Shown: in pieces, positions 54,334 through 64,000 of the stretch | How the letters are laid out: each line of letters opens with the position of its first letter | Numbering within the stretch: the first letter of the stretch is position 1 | Source: Gallionellales bacterium 39-52-133 | Lineage (GTDB): Bacteria > Pseudomonadota > Gammaproteobacteria > Burkholderiales > Gallionellaceae | DNA length: 64,000 nucleotides | Assembly (NCBI GenBank): GCA_002278935.1 | Contig: NCJL01000004.1 | Coordinates: 248,001 to 312,000, forward strand | Reading direction: 5' to 3' | The notes under the pieces: model-generated | The model's input: only the letters and a program-made list of their open reading frames with translations | Databases searched by the model: none | What the model was told of the DNA's origin: nothing | Made by a program: the position numbers and the translations under genes

Positions 54334-55569
54334 ATGAAAAAAATAATATATTTATTGGGAGTTGCATTCGTTGCTATTGCGATGATGCCGCAGGCATTCG
54401 CAGTACCGGGTTACTCGCGCCAAACAGCGCTGGCTTGCAGTTCCTGCCACTATCAGAGTTTTCCTGCGCTGAATGAGCTGGGGAGATCATTCAAGGCAGG
54501 CGGTTTTACCATGATGGGCACGCAGAAGCTGGTGGAAGGATCCGAGGGGCTCTCTCTACCCGAGACATTGAACGCAGGTTTTGTAACCAAAATCCGCTAT
54601 CAACAGGCTAATGGTGCCAAGGTTGATGGAACCAATACGGTTAACGATGGACAGTTGCAGATGTTTGATGAATTGCTGTTGATTCTGGGTGGCCGGGTTA
54701 GCGAAAACATCGGCGTTCAGGTTGAATTGAATTTGCCGGGAAAAAATACAGACCCAGTGGTGGAAAACTTCAAGATGCCGTTTATCTATGATGTGGGTGG
54801 TATCAAGGCTGGCGTTATTCCTTTCACCACAGGGGGGCAGGGTGTGTCTTATGGTTTTGAGCTGATGAATACAGGTGCAGTACGCGGTGGGCGGATTATG
54901 GAAGCACGCAAAACCTTTTCAGCCCAGCAATATATTGGCACCGATGGCAAGGCTGAAGGTGTTGCGGCGGTTGCCAGCAATTCAATGTTCTTTTTCAATG
55001 TCAGCAAATGGTCACCCCGCAGCGCTGGAGACACCAACAAAGGCTCACCTACGGCAAACTATATCCGTCTGGGTGTGACGCCAAAACTGGGAATTTGGGA
55101 CACAGCTATCGGTGTGCAGTCCTGGAGCGGCCAGGCGACACAACCAACTGCGCCACTGACAGCCGTGGAAACAAAAGCCTATGCGGTTGATGCACAGGTG
55201 CAGGGCGATGTTGCTGCCATGCCAGTGGGTATATACCTGACTTATGCCAATGCCAGCGGCAGTGATCAGACTGCCGGGACAATCAAGAATGCATTCAATG
55301 CGAATCCCAATGCCGAAACAGCCATGACCATTGCAGGTCAATTGGGCGTGGTGCCGGGTCGTGCAACGCTGCTGATGGCTTACCGCAAGGGCGACAATGG
55401 AAAGGCAGCCAATAATGGCGACAATGCAATCATGTTTGGCGGCACCTATCTGTTGACACAAAATGTACAGTTTCAGTTAAATCATGAAAAGTATTCAGGC
55501 AGTGCCTATGATGTGGTCACGACCAATGGTGATCAACTGACTACACTGATGTTGTTCGGCGGATTTTAA
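54334..55569 (+). CDS. Cyc2-like fused monoheme cytochrome and outer-membrane porin
   Basis: 411 residues. A signal peptide ends QAFA (23). A single heme site CSSCH follows within VPGYSRQTALACSSCHYQSF, then PALNELGRSFKAGGF, which matches the N-terminal pattern of Cyc2 (P-x-Y-A-R-Q-T near the heme, F-P-x-L-x-x-x-G-x-x-F-K-x-x-G-Y/F after it). The remainder is a strand-rich porin-like barrel ending in LMLFGGF with terminal Phe. Cyc2 proteins take electrons from Fe(II) at the cell surface of iron-oxidising bacteria; more distant relatives may not. Length is slightly below typical Cyc2. It stands alone before a strong terminator. Confidence 0.72.
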   Translation: MKKIIYLLGVAFVAIAMMPQAFAVPGYSRQTALACSSCHYQSFPALNELGRSFKAGGFTMMGTQKLVEGSEGLSLPETLNAGFVTKIRYQQANGAKVDGTNTVNDGQLQMFDELLLILGGRVSENIGVQVELNLPGKNTDPVVENFKMPFIYDVGGIKAGVIPFTTGGQGVSYGFELMNTGAVRGGRIMEARKTFSAQQYIGTDGKAEGVAAVASNSMFFFNVSKWSPRSAGDTNKGSPTANYIRLGVTPKLGIWDTAIGVQSWSGQATQPTAPLTAVETKAYAVDAQVQGDVAAMPVGIYLTYANASGSDQTAGTIKNAFNANPNAETAMTIAGQLGVVPGRATLLMAYRKGDNGKAANNGDNAIMFGGTYLLTQNVQFQLNHEKYSGSAYDVVTTNGDQLTTLMLFGGF

Positions 55570-55601
55570 AAATCTGACGCAGCAGAAATTGTAATCCCCT
55601 T

Positions 55602-55629
55602 AGGGGAGACTTCGGTCTCCCCTTTTTTT
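55602..55629 (+). terminator. Terminator after the cytochrome-porin gene
   Basis: AGGGGAGAC-TTCG-GTCTCCCCT followed by TTTTTT. Very strong intrinsic terminator. Confidence 0.95.
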
Positions 55630-55678
55630 GCGCGCAAATTGTCGTGCATGGGCAGTGCAACAGGTAAAATTGCGCTAT

Positions 55679-58600
55679 ATGACAGAACAGATACCCGCAG
55701 CAGAAACAAGCTCTCCCGCCGCAACCACGCCACAGGCACGCCGCGCCGCACGCATAGCACTGCTCGGCCCGATCGAATATCCCGCCGATTTGCCGGTGGT
55801 ATTGCGCCGCGAGGAGCTGGCAAAGGCGATCGCCGGGAATCAGGTGGTGATCGTGTGTGGCGAGACCGGCTCCGGCAAGACCACACAATTGCCGAAAATC
55901 TGCCTCAGCATCGGGCGCGGGGTGCAGGGCGCGATTGCGCACACCCAGCCGCGACGTGTCGCGGCGCGCACGGTGGCGAGCCGCATTGCGCATGAGCTGA
56001 AAACCGAGCTGGGCGGCATGGTCGGCTACAAAATCCGTTTCAATGATCGCGTGTCGCCCGATACCTGCATCAAACTCATGACCGACGGCATCCTGCTGGC
56101 GGAAATCCAGACCGATCCGCTGCTGAAAAAATACGACACCATCATCATCGACGAGGCGCACGAGCGCTCGCTGAATATCGATTTCCTGCTGGGCTATTTT
56201 GTGCAGATTCTGCCGCGCCGGCGCGATCTGAAACTGATTATCACCTCGGCCACGCTGGATGCGGAACGCTTTGCCAAACATTTTTCCGGTGCGCCCATCC
56301 TGCAGGTCAGCGGTCGCAGTTATCCGGTGGAAGTGCGCTATCGCACACCGCAGCAGAACGAAGAAGGCGAACTGCAAGATGTGCCGCAGGCGGTGTGCAG
56401 CGCGCTGGATGAATTATCCGTCGGCGGCCTGCGCGGCGACGTGCTGGTATTTTTGCCCGGCGAGCGCGAGATCCGCGATACCGCCGAAGCCTTGCGCAAG
56501 CACCATCCCAAAGGGGTGGAAATTTTGCCGCTGTTCTCGCGCCTGTCGGCGGCGGAACAGGACAGGGTGTTCAAGCCCACCTCGGGCATGCGCCGCGTGG
56601 TGCTGGCCACCAACGTGGCGGAGACTTCGCTTACCGTGCCGAATATCGGCTATGTGATCGACAGCGGGCTGGCGCGCATGAACCGCTACAGCATCCGCCA
56701 GAAAGTTGAGCAGCTGCGCATTGAAAAAGTTTCACAGGCCGCCTCCAACCAGCGTGCCGGGCGTTGCGGCCGCGTGATGAGCGGTATCTGTGTGCGGCTG
56801 TATGATGAGCCGGATTTTATTGCGCGCCCTGAATACACCGATGCGGAGATTTTCCGCGTGTCGCTGGCCACCGTCATTTTGCGCATGAGCGCATTGCGCC
56901 TGGGCGAGGTTGAGAAATTTCCCTTTATCGAGGCGCCCGGTTCGCGCGCAATTTCGGACGGTTACCAGTTGCTGGCCGAGCTCGGGGCGATTAACGACGC
57001 GCGACAACTGACCCCGCTGGGCAAGGAACTGGCCAAGTTCCCGCTCGACCCGAAGATTGCGCGCCTCCTGCTGGCAGGTCGTCAGTACCAGTGTCTGCAG
57101 GAAATTCTGGTGATCGCCAGCGCGCTGTCGCTGCAGGACCCGCGCGACCGCCCATCCGAAAGAAGAGAAGCGGCCGATGCCGCGCACAAGCGATTTAACG
57201 ATGAGAGTTCGGATTTTCTGGCGTATGTGAAATTGTGGAACTGGTTTCAGGAGGCGATCAAGCACAAGAAATCCAACCGCCTGTGGGCTGCCGAATGCCG
57301 CGATCATTTTCTGTCGCCGCTGCGCCTGCGCGAATGGCATGAGCTTTACCAGCAATTGCATGCGCAGGTGGTGGAAATGGGCATGCGCCTGAACGAGCTG
57401 CCCGCCAGCTATGAAGCAATACACAAGGCACTGCTCACCGGCCTGCTCGGCAATATCGGCTGCAAGGGCGTGGAGCGCGAGCCCTATTATCTCGGCCCGC
57501 GCGAGATCAAGTTTTTTATCGCGCCCAATTCGGTGCTGGCGAAGAAAGGTGCGAAGTGGATCGTTGCCGCAGAGATTGTGGAGACCACCAAACTGTATGC
57601 GCGCACCGTGGCGCGCATCGAGCCGCAGTGGCTGGAGGAAGTTGCGGCGCACCTGATCAAGCGCCATTATTACGACCCGCACTGGGAGAAGAAGGCCGCG
57701 CAGGTGGCGGCTTTCGAGCGCAGCACACTGTTTGGCCTGCTGCTCAATCCGAAGAAGCGCGTGCATTACGGCCCGATGAATGTGGGAGAGTCGCGCAGGG
57801 TGTTTATACGTGAGGCGCTGGTGCAGGGTGAGTTCAACACCATGGCGCCGTTTTTTGCGCACAACCAGAAGCTGATCCACGACATTGAGGCGCTGGAGCA
57901 CAAGTCACGCCGCCCCGATGTGCTGGTGGACGACGAGCTGATCTATGCCTTCTACGACAGCCGCATTCCTGCTGACATACACAACGGTGCTGCGTTTGAA
58001 TTCTGGCGCAAGGAAGCGGAGCGCGAGACGCCCAAGCTGCTGTACTTGCAGCGCGACGACCTGATGCGGCACGAGGCGGCGGGCATTACCACCGACCAGT
58101 TCCCGCCGCAGCTGGTGATGAACAATGTGAGCTATGCGCTGGGTTACAACTTTGCGCCGGGCAAAAGCGATGACGGTGTGACGCTGACGATACCGCTGGC
58201 GCTGATCAACCAGGTGTCGGCGACGCGCTGCGAATATCTGGTGCCGGGACTGCTGGCGGAAAAAGTGGCACAGTTGCTGAAAACCTTGCCGCAGAAAATC
58301 CGCCGCAACTGTGTGCCAGTGCCGGAGTTCGCCGCAAAATTCTGCGAGGAGATCAAGCCATCCGACACCGGCCTGCTGCTGGCCCTGGCAAAATATATCC
58401 GCGCGCAGAAGCAGCTCGATGTACCGCTGGACGCGTTCCGCCTGGAACAATTGCCCGTGCATCTGCTGATGAATTTTGTGGTGGTGGACGAGCACGGGCG
58501 GCAGCTGGGCGTGTCGCGCAATTTCGCGCAACTGCGTACCGAGCTCGCCCCCAAGCAGGGGCCGGCTGTGGTCGCCATTGCGCCTACGGGTCTGCCGGTA

Positions 58601-59464
58601 GCCGAGAAAGTGCGCCTCACGGAATGGACGCTGGGCGAATTCAAACCGACTACGGAAATAGTGCGCGCCGGCCAGACCATTACGCTGTTCAACGCGCTGG
58701 TGGACGACAAGGATGCGGTGGTGCTGCAGGCCTTCGACACGCGCGAGGCGGCCGAGGCCGCGCACCGCCTCGGCCTGCGCCGCCTGTTCATGCTGGCGCT
58801 GAAGGAGCAGGTGAAATTTCTGGAAAAGAATTTAATGTCCAGCAAGGATTTGGGTCAGAACATGACCATGCAATTTTTACCTTTCGGCAGCGCGCAGGAT
58901 TTGCAGCGCCAGATCTTTGCCGTGACCTTTGACCGCAGTTGTCTGGGCGATCCGCTGCCGTCAAGCGAAAAGGAATTTGCCGCGCGCTGCAAGGATGCGA
59001 AAAGCCGCCTGAATCTGGTGGCGCAGGAAATCGCGCGGCTGGTGAGCGGGGTGTTGCAGGAATATCACGCGCTGCAAAAAGCGCTGCCCGGCTTCAAGGC
59101 GCATGGTGCGGCCACGCAGGATATCAAGGGGCAATGCGAATGGCTGCTGCATAAAGAATTTATTGCGCGTACCCCCTATGAACGCCTGCAGCATCTGCCG
59201 CGTTATCTCAAGGCGATGAATGTGCGCCTGGAAAAACTGCGCGCCGATCCTGCGCGCGATGCGCGCCAGTTTGCGCAAATGCACAGTTTGCAACAGGCAT
59301 GGCAGCGTAAACTGGCGGCGCAGCAGGGCAATGTCGACAGCAGGGTGGAAGAGTTCGGCTGGATGCTGCAGGAACTGCGCGTATCACTGTTTGCGCAGGA
59401 GCTGAAGACGCCGGTGATCGTGTCGGTGAAACGGCTGCAGAAGATGTGGGAAGCGCTGGGCTAA
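55679..59464 (+). CDS. hrpA: HrpA, ATP-dependent DEAH-box RNA helicase
   Basis: 1261 residues from ATG 55679. Walker A GETGSGKT (61-68), DEAH at 158-161 in IIIDEAHERSL, SAT in LIITSATLDAERF, motif VI QRAGRCGRV; HA2, OB-fold and long C-terminal DUF3418 regions follow, as in E. coli HrpA. In E. coli HrpA rescues stalled ribosomes and processes mRNA. It is close to full length (E. coli 1300). Confidence 0.96.
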   Translation: MTEQIPAAETSSPAATTPQARRAARIALLGPIEYPADLPVVLRREELAKAIAGNQVVIVCGETGSGKTTQLPKICLSIGRGVQGAIAHTQPRRVAARTVASRIAHELKTELGGMVGYKIRFNDRVSPDTCIKLMTDGILLAEIQTDPLLKKYDTIIIDEAHERSLNIDFLLGYFVQILPRRRDLKLIITSATLDAERFAKHFSGAPILQVSGRSYPVEVRYRTPQQNEEGELQDVPQAVCSALDELSVGGLRGDVLVFLPGEREIRDTAEALRKHHPKGVEILPLFSRLSAAEQDRVFKPTSGMRRVVLATNVAETSLTVPNIGYVIDSGLARMNRYSIRQKVEQLRIEKVSQAASNQRAGRCGRVMSGICVRLYDEPDFIARPEYTDAEIFRVSLATVILRMSALRLGEVEKFPFIEAPGSRAISDGYQLLAELGAINDARQLTPLGKELAKFPLDPKIARLLLAGRQYQCLQEILVIASALSLQDPRDRPSERREAADAAHKRFNDESSDFLAYVKLWNWFQEAIKHKKSNRLWAAECRDHFLSPLRLREWHELYQQLHAQVVEMGMRLNELPASYEAIHKALLTGLLGNIGCKGVEREPYYLGPREIKFFIAPNSVLAKKGAKWIVAAEIVETTKLYARTVARIEPQWLEEVAAHLIKRHYYDPHWEKKAAQVAAFERSTLFGLLLNPKKRVHYGPMNVGESRRVFIREALVQGEFNTMAPFFAHNQKLIHDIEALEHKSRRPDVLVDDELIYAFYDSRIPADIHNGAAFEFWRKEAERETPKLLYLQRDDLMRHEAAGITTDQFPPQLVMNNVSYALGYNFAPGKSDDGVTLTIPLALINQVSATRCEYLVPGLLAEKVAQLLKTLPQKIRRNCVPVPEFAAKFCEEIKPSDTGLLLALAKYIRAQKQLDVPLDAFRLEQLPVHLLMNFVVVDEHGRQLGVSRNFAQLRTELAPKQGPAVVAIAPTGLPVAEKVRLTEWTLGEFKPTTEIVRAGQTITLFNALVDDKDAVVLQAFDTREAAEAAHRLGLRRLFMLALKEQVKFLEKNLMSSKDLGQNMTMQFLPFGSAQDLQRQIFAVTFDRSCLGDPLPSSEKEFAARCKDAKSRLNLVAQEIARLVSGVLQEYHALQKALPGFKAHGAATQDIKGQCEWLLHKEFIARTPYERLQHLPRYLKAMNVRLEKLRADPARDARQFAQMHSLQQAWQRKLAAQQGNVDSRVEEFGWMLQELRVSLFAQELKTPVIVSVKRLQKMWEALG

Positions 59465-59539
59465 AAAAGCATGGTGAATATAGCGAGGCTGGCTTTCCAT
59501 ATATATATTTAATCAATTGATTATTTTGGACAATATAAA

Positions 59540-59579
59540 ATATCACAAAGTTGACGCATGAAATCACATATAGTGATAT
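59540..59579 (+). promoter_or_regulatory. Candidate operator of the toxin-antitoxin pair
   Basis: ATATCAC at 59540-59546 and GTGATAT at 59573-59579, plus the compact palindrome ATCAC-N5-GTGAT (59563-59577) immediately before the toxin ATG at 59589. Expected binding site of the HTH antitoxin. An IHF-like 13-mer AATCAATTGATTA lies at 59511-59523. Confidence 0.55.
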
Positions 59580-59588
59580 TATTATTTT

Positions 59589-59843
59589 ATGTACACGCTT
59601 GAATACAGCAAACAGGCTACGCGGGCATTGATGCGGATGCCGTCAAATACGGCGATCACGATTCGTGTCAAGCTGCTTGAATTGGCACAAGATCCACTTG
59701 CTGCGCGCAACGTGAAAAAGCTTACTGACCATCCCGGTTACCGTTTACGTGTTGGTGACTGGCGGGTGTTGTATCTGCTGGATAACGGCAGGTTAATTGT
59801 TTACGTGGCCGAGATCGGCGCGCGAGGAGGTGTTTACAAATGA
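59589..59843 (+). CDS. RelE/ParE-family toxin
   Basis: 84 residues. YTLEYSKQATRALMRMP at the start and PGYRLRVGDWRVLYLLD near the end are the RelE pattern, with the basic residues R-x-R-x-G-D-W-R-V that contact mRNA in RelE toxins. Its stop overlaps the start of the antitoxin gene (ATGA), so the pair is translated together with the toxin first. Confidence 0.9.
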   Translation: MYTLEYSKQATRALMRMPSNTAITIRVKLLELAQDPLAARNVKKLTDHPGYRLRVGDWRVLYLLDNGRLIVYVAEIGARGGVYK

Positions 59844-60226
59844 GTGTGCAAACTATCGAAAAAAACGGCAAGCCTGAATATGTGGTGTTGCCCTGGGAAG
59901 AGTATCAGGCCATGCTGGCTGTGTTGGAAGACCGTGCGGACGCTGCGTTATTGGCAGGTTTTTCCGAACGGTTGGCGCGAGGAGAGGAAGAAACAATTCC
60001 TGCCGCTGTGGTAGATCGCTTACTGGCGGGTGAACAGCCGGTGCGCGTGTGGCGTGAGCATCGCGGCATGACGCAGGCGCAGCTTGCCGAAGCAGCCGGA
60101 GTCACGCAAAGTATGGTGGCGATGATAGAACGCGGTGACCGACGCGGTACGGTGGATACATTGACAGTTGTCGCGCGTGCGCTCAAGGTTGATCTGGATG
60201 ATCTGGCAGCGGTTAATGCGGGCTGA
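59840..60226 (+). CDS. Antitoxin with HTH domain and Phd-like N-terminus
   Basis: 128 residues. The N-terminal stretch IEKNGKPEYVVLPWEEYQAM resembles the N-terminal region of Phd/YefM antitoxins. The C-terminus (about 65-125) is an XRE-type HTH with MTQAQLAEAAGVTQSMVAMI. This fused arrangement suggests that one part folds against the toxin and the other binds the palindromic operator upstream. It follows the toxin with ATGA overlap. Confidence 0.88.
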   Translation: MSVQTIEKNGKPEYVVLPWEEYQAMLAVLEDRADAALLAGFSERLARGEEETIPAAVVDRLLAGEQPVRVWREHRGMTQAQLAEAAGVTQSMVAMIERGDRRGTVDTLTVVARALKVDLDDLAAVNAG

Positions 60227-60258
60227 ACATAAGTATTGATAAATTCAAAAGGGTAGTC

Positions 60259-62556
<2,298 letters not shown>

Positions 62557-62562
62557 TTACCT

Positions 62563-62600
62563 GTATAAGTATTTGATTTTATTGAATATTTTGTAATTAT
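62563..62600 (-). repeat. AT-rich IHF-like intergenic repeat, copy 6
   Basis: Minus strand AATATTCAATAAAATCAA then ATACTTATAC; AATCAAATACTTA fits WATCARNNNNTTR. It lies just after maeB, upstream of the small unknown gene. Confidence 0.65.
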
Positions 62601-62663
62601 GGCTACGGTAAGGAAGTCGCTGACATGGGCTTGTATTAAAAATTTTATTAAAAAGGAAAAGCG

Positions 62664-62915
62664 ATGCCGGATCAATTAAACAAACAGGAAATAGCAATGT
62701 TGCGCGAGGAGCTGGAAATGCTGATGGCCGAGCGCGGCAGTTTGTTGAAAGTAGTGGGTGCCGCCGCGGTACTGATGGCAAATACCGATGGCCGTGATCT
62801 GCCTGCGGAGGCGGCGGAGGCGGCTGAAATGCTGTCCAGGCTGGTCAATGCCCTGCCTGAAGAATCATTGAAGGAAGCGCTGGATAGCGTGCATGCAGGA
62901 TTAAGCGCAGCTTGA
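62664..62915 (+). CDS. Small helical protein of unknown function
   Basis: 83 residues, acidic and Ala/Glu/Leu-rich; predicted almost all helical: EIAMLREELEMLMAERGSLL, a short AVLMANTDGRDLP turn and a C-terminal helical segment. No signal peptide or membrane helix. Good coding appearance and a separate ATG with AAAAGGAAA upstream. It sits between maeB and the patatin gene with 27 bp to the latter, so it may be co-transcribed with it. Function not recognised. Confidence 0.65.
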   Translation: MPDQLNKQEIAMLREELEMLMAERGSLLKVVGAAAVLMANTDGRDLPAEAAEAAEMLSRLVNALPEESLKEALDSVHAGLSAA

Positions 62916-62942
62916 TTGCCGATTTAATCACGGAGTGATTTT

Positions 62943-64000
62943 ATGGATGTGCCGCAAAAGACAGGCTTGATTCTGACGGGGGGGGGCGCGCGAGCGGCCT
63001 ATCAGGTGGGAGTGCTGAAGGCGCTGGCTGAAATTCTGCCGCGCCGCACCCAGAATCCTTTTCCAATTATCTGCGGCACATCGGCAGGTGCCTTCAATGC
63101 GGTTACGCTGGCGGTTTATGCCCAAAGTTTTCGCCTGGGCGCGCAATACCTGGAAAAAATGTGGAAAAATTTTACCGCACACGATATCTACCGTGCCGAC
63201 GCGCTGGGTGTTTTCAACAACACGATGCGCTGGCTTTCCGGCCTGCTCCTGAACGCACTCGGCATCAATAAACTGAATCATGTGTCGCTGCTGGATAGCA
63301 GCCCGCTGGCTGCCTTGCTCGACAGGGCAATGCCGAGCGAGAAAATTCAGGAAAATATTGATTTGGGTGTGCTGCATGCGCTGAGTATTTCCGCATCGGG
63401 CTATGGCACGGGTCATTCGGTCAATTTTTTTCAGAGCGCGCCCGGCGTGCAGCCATGGAAGCGTGCTCGCCGGCTGGGCTTGCCAACCAATATTGAGGCC
63501 AAACATATATTGGCATCATCCGCCATCCCGTTTATTTTCCCTGCGGTGCGCATCAATCGCGAGTATTTTGGCGACGGCTCCATGCGCCAGATCGCGCCGG
63601 TCAGCCCCGCCTTGCACCTGGGTGCGGTGCGGGTACTGGTGATAGGCACAGGGCAGGTCAGTGAAGATCAGGCCGGACGCAGCAAAGTTGACGATTATCC
63701 CTCGCTGGCAAAAATTGCCGGGCATGCGATGGACAGTATCTTTCTCGACAGCCTCGAAGTTGATATTGAACGCCTCAACCGCATTAACAAGACCATAGAT
63801 CTTGTCTCGCCGGAAGTGCGCCAGCATTTGTGTCTGCACCATATAGATGTACTGCAGATATCTCCCAGCCAGTCGATCGAGAAAATCGCCGGACGATATG
63901 CAAAGCAGTTGCCCTTTCCGATTCGCCTGTTGCTGAGAAGTGTCGGTGCAATGCGTCGCAACGCCTCCAATCTGGTGAGTTACCTGCTGTTTGAAAAAGA
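62943..64000 (+). CDS. Patatin-like phospholipase, 3' end outside window
   Basis: At least 352 residues, still open at the window end. It starts at ATG 62943 after CACGGAGTG. Oxyanion loop GGGARAAYQVGVLKAL near residue 13, nucleophile Ser in ICGTSAGAFNAV, catalytic Asp in YFGDGSMRQIAP. No signal peptide at the start. Enzymes of this group hydrolyse phospholipids or acyl esters at the inner membrane. Confidence 0.9.
   Translation, partial: MDVPQKTGLILTGGGARAAYQVGVLKALAEILPRRTQNPFPIICGTSAGAFNAVTLAVYAQSFRLGAQYLEKMWKNFTAHDIYRADALGVFNNTMRWLSGLLLNALGINKLNHVSLLDSSPLAALLDRAMPSEKIQENIDLGVLHALSISASGYGTGHSVNFFQSAPGVQPWKRARRLGLPTNIEAKHILASSAIPFIFPAVRINREYFGDGSMRQIAPVSPALHLGAVRVLVIGTGQVSEDQAGRSKVDDYPSLAKIAGHAMDSIFLDSLEVDIERLNRINKTIDLVSPEVRQHLCLHHIDVLQISPSQSIEKIAGRYAKQLPFPIRLLLRSVGAMRRNASNLVSYLLFEK

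Overview
The window looks like the chromosome of a betaproteobacterium, most likely of the Nitrosomonadales/Gallionellaceae type (inferred from gene content and order, not from a marker search). Supporting features are the block kdsD-kdsC-lptC-lptA-lptB-rpoN-hpf-ptsN-hprK-rapZ with a bacterial HPr kinase, a MaeB-type malic enzyme, heme A synthase, and a Cyc2-like outer-membrane cytochrome-porin of the kind known from iron-oxidising bacteria. Both window edges cut a gene: a sensor kinase on the left and a patatin-like lipase on the right.

Positions 1-21581 (all + strand) form one large signalling island. It begins with a PAS/GAF histidine kinase, an Rcp1-type receiver, a receiver-PAS-HisKA_3 kinase and a NarL-type regulator. 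A 447-bp gap separates these from a complete chemosensory set: short MCP-like protein, CheY, STAS protein, a tiny Cys-rich ORF, CheA, a free periplasmic Cache protein, MCP, CheW, MCP, PAS-MCP, divergent CheW, PilZ-like protein, CheR, CheD, CheB, and a receiver-GGDEF-EAL protein. No CheZ, flagellar or pilus gene lies beside it, so the output may not be motility. CheA carries two 24-residue repeats resembling MshEN c-di-GMP-binding motifs between its HPt and kinase core. With the PilZ-like and EAL neighbours this suggests a chemosensory array that reads cyclic-di-GMP.

Positions 21600-36200 hold housekeeping and mixed genes: yicC, a PP2C phosphatase, rdgB, an SDR oxidoreductase, hemW, an EAL-gene remnant beside an intact PAS-GGDEF-EAL gene, trmB, thiG-thiS, an outer-membrane protein, tRNA-Gly(CCC), ctaA, a nitronate monooxygenase-like gene and asmA. 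Positions 36155-39600 (mutY, ubiX, Gx transporter, NusG-II protein) are unusually rich in small rearrangements: a hairpin insertion inside mutY, a 604-bp inverted-repeat element, a duplicated ubiX start, and repeat-derived coding sequence.

Positions 39593-47340 (- strand) are the PTS-Ntr/RpoN/LPS-transport block. After it come a CPA2 cation antiporter, a periplasmic ATP-dependent DNA ligase, a type IV prepilin-like protein, an orphan histidine kinase, a rhodanese behind a palindromic operator, the Cyc2-like gene, hrpA, a toxin-antitoxin pair, maeB, a small unknown gene and the patatin gene.

Two dispersed intergenic repeat families run through the window. One is a six-copy AT-rich element in which every copy contains a full IHF-type consensus. 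The other is a three-copy REP-like long hairpin with a compensated base change in its outer stem.
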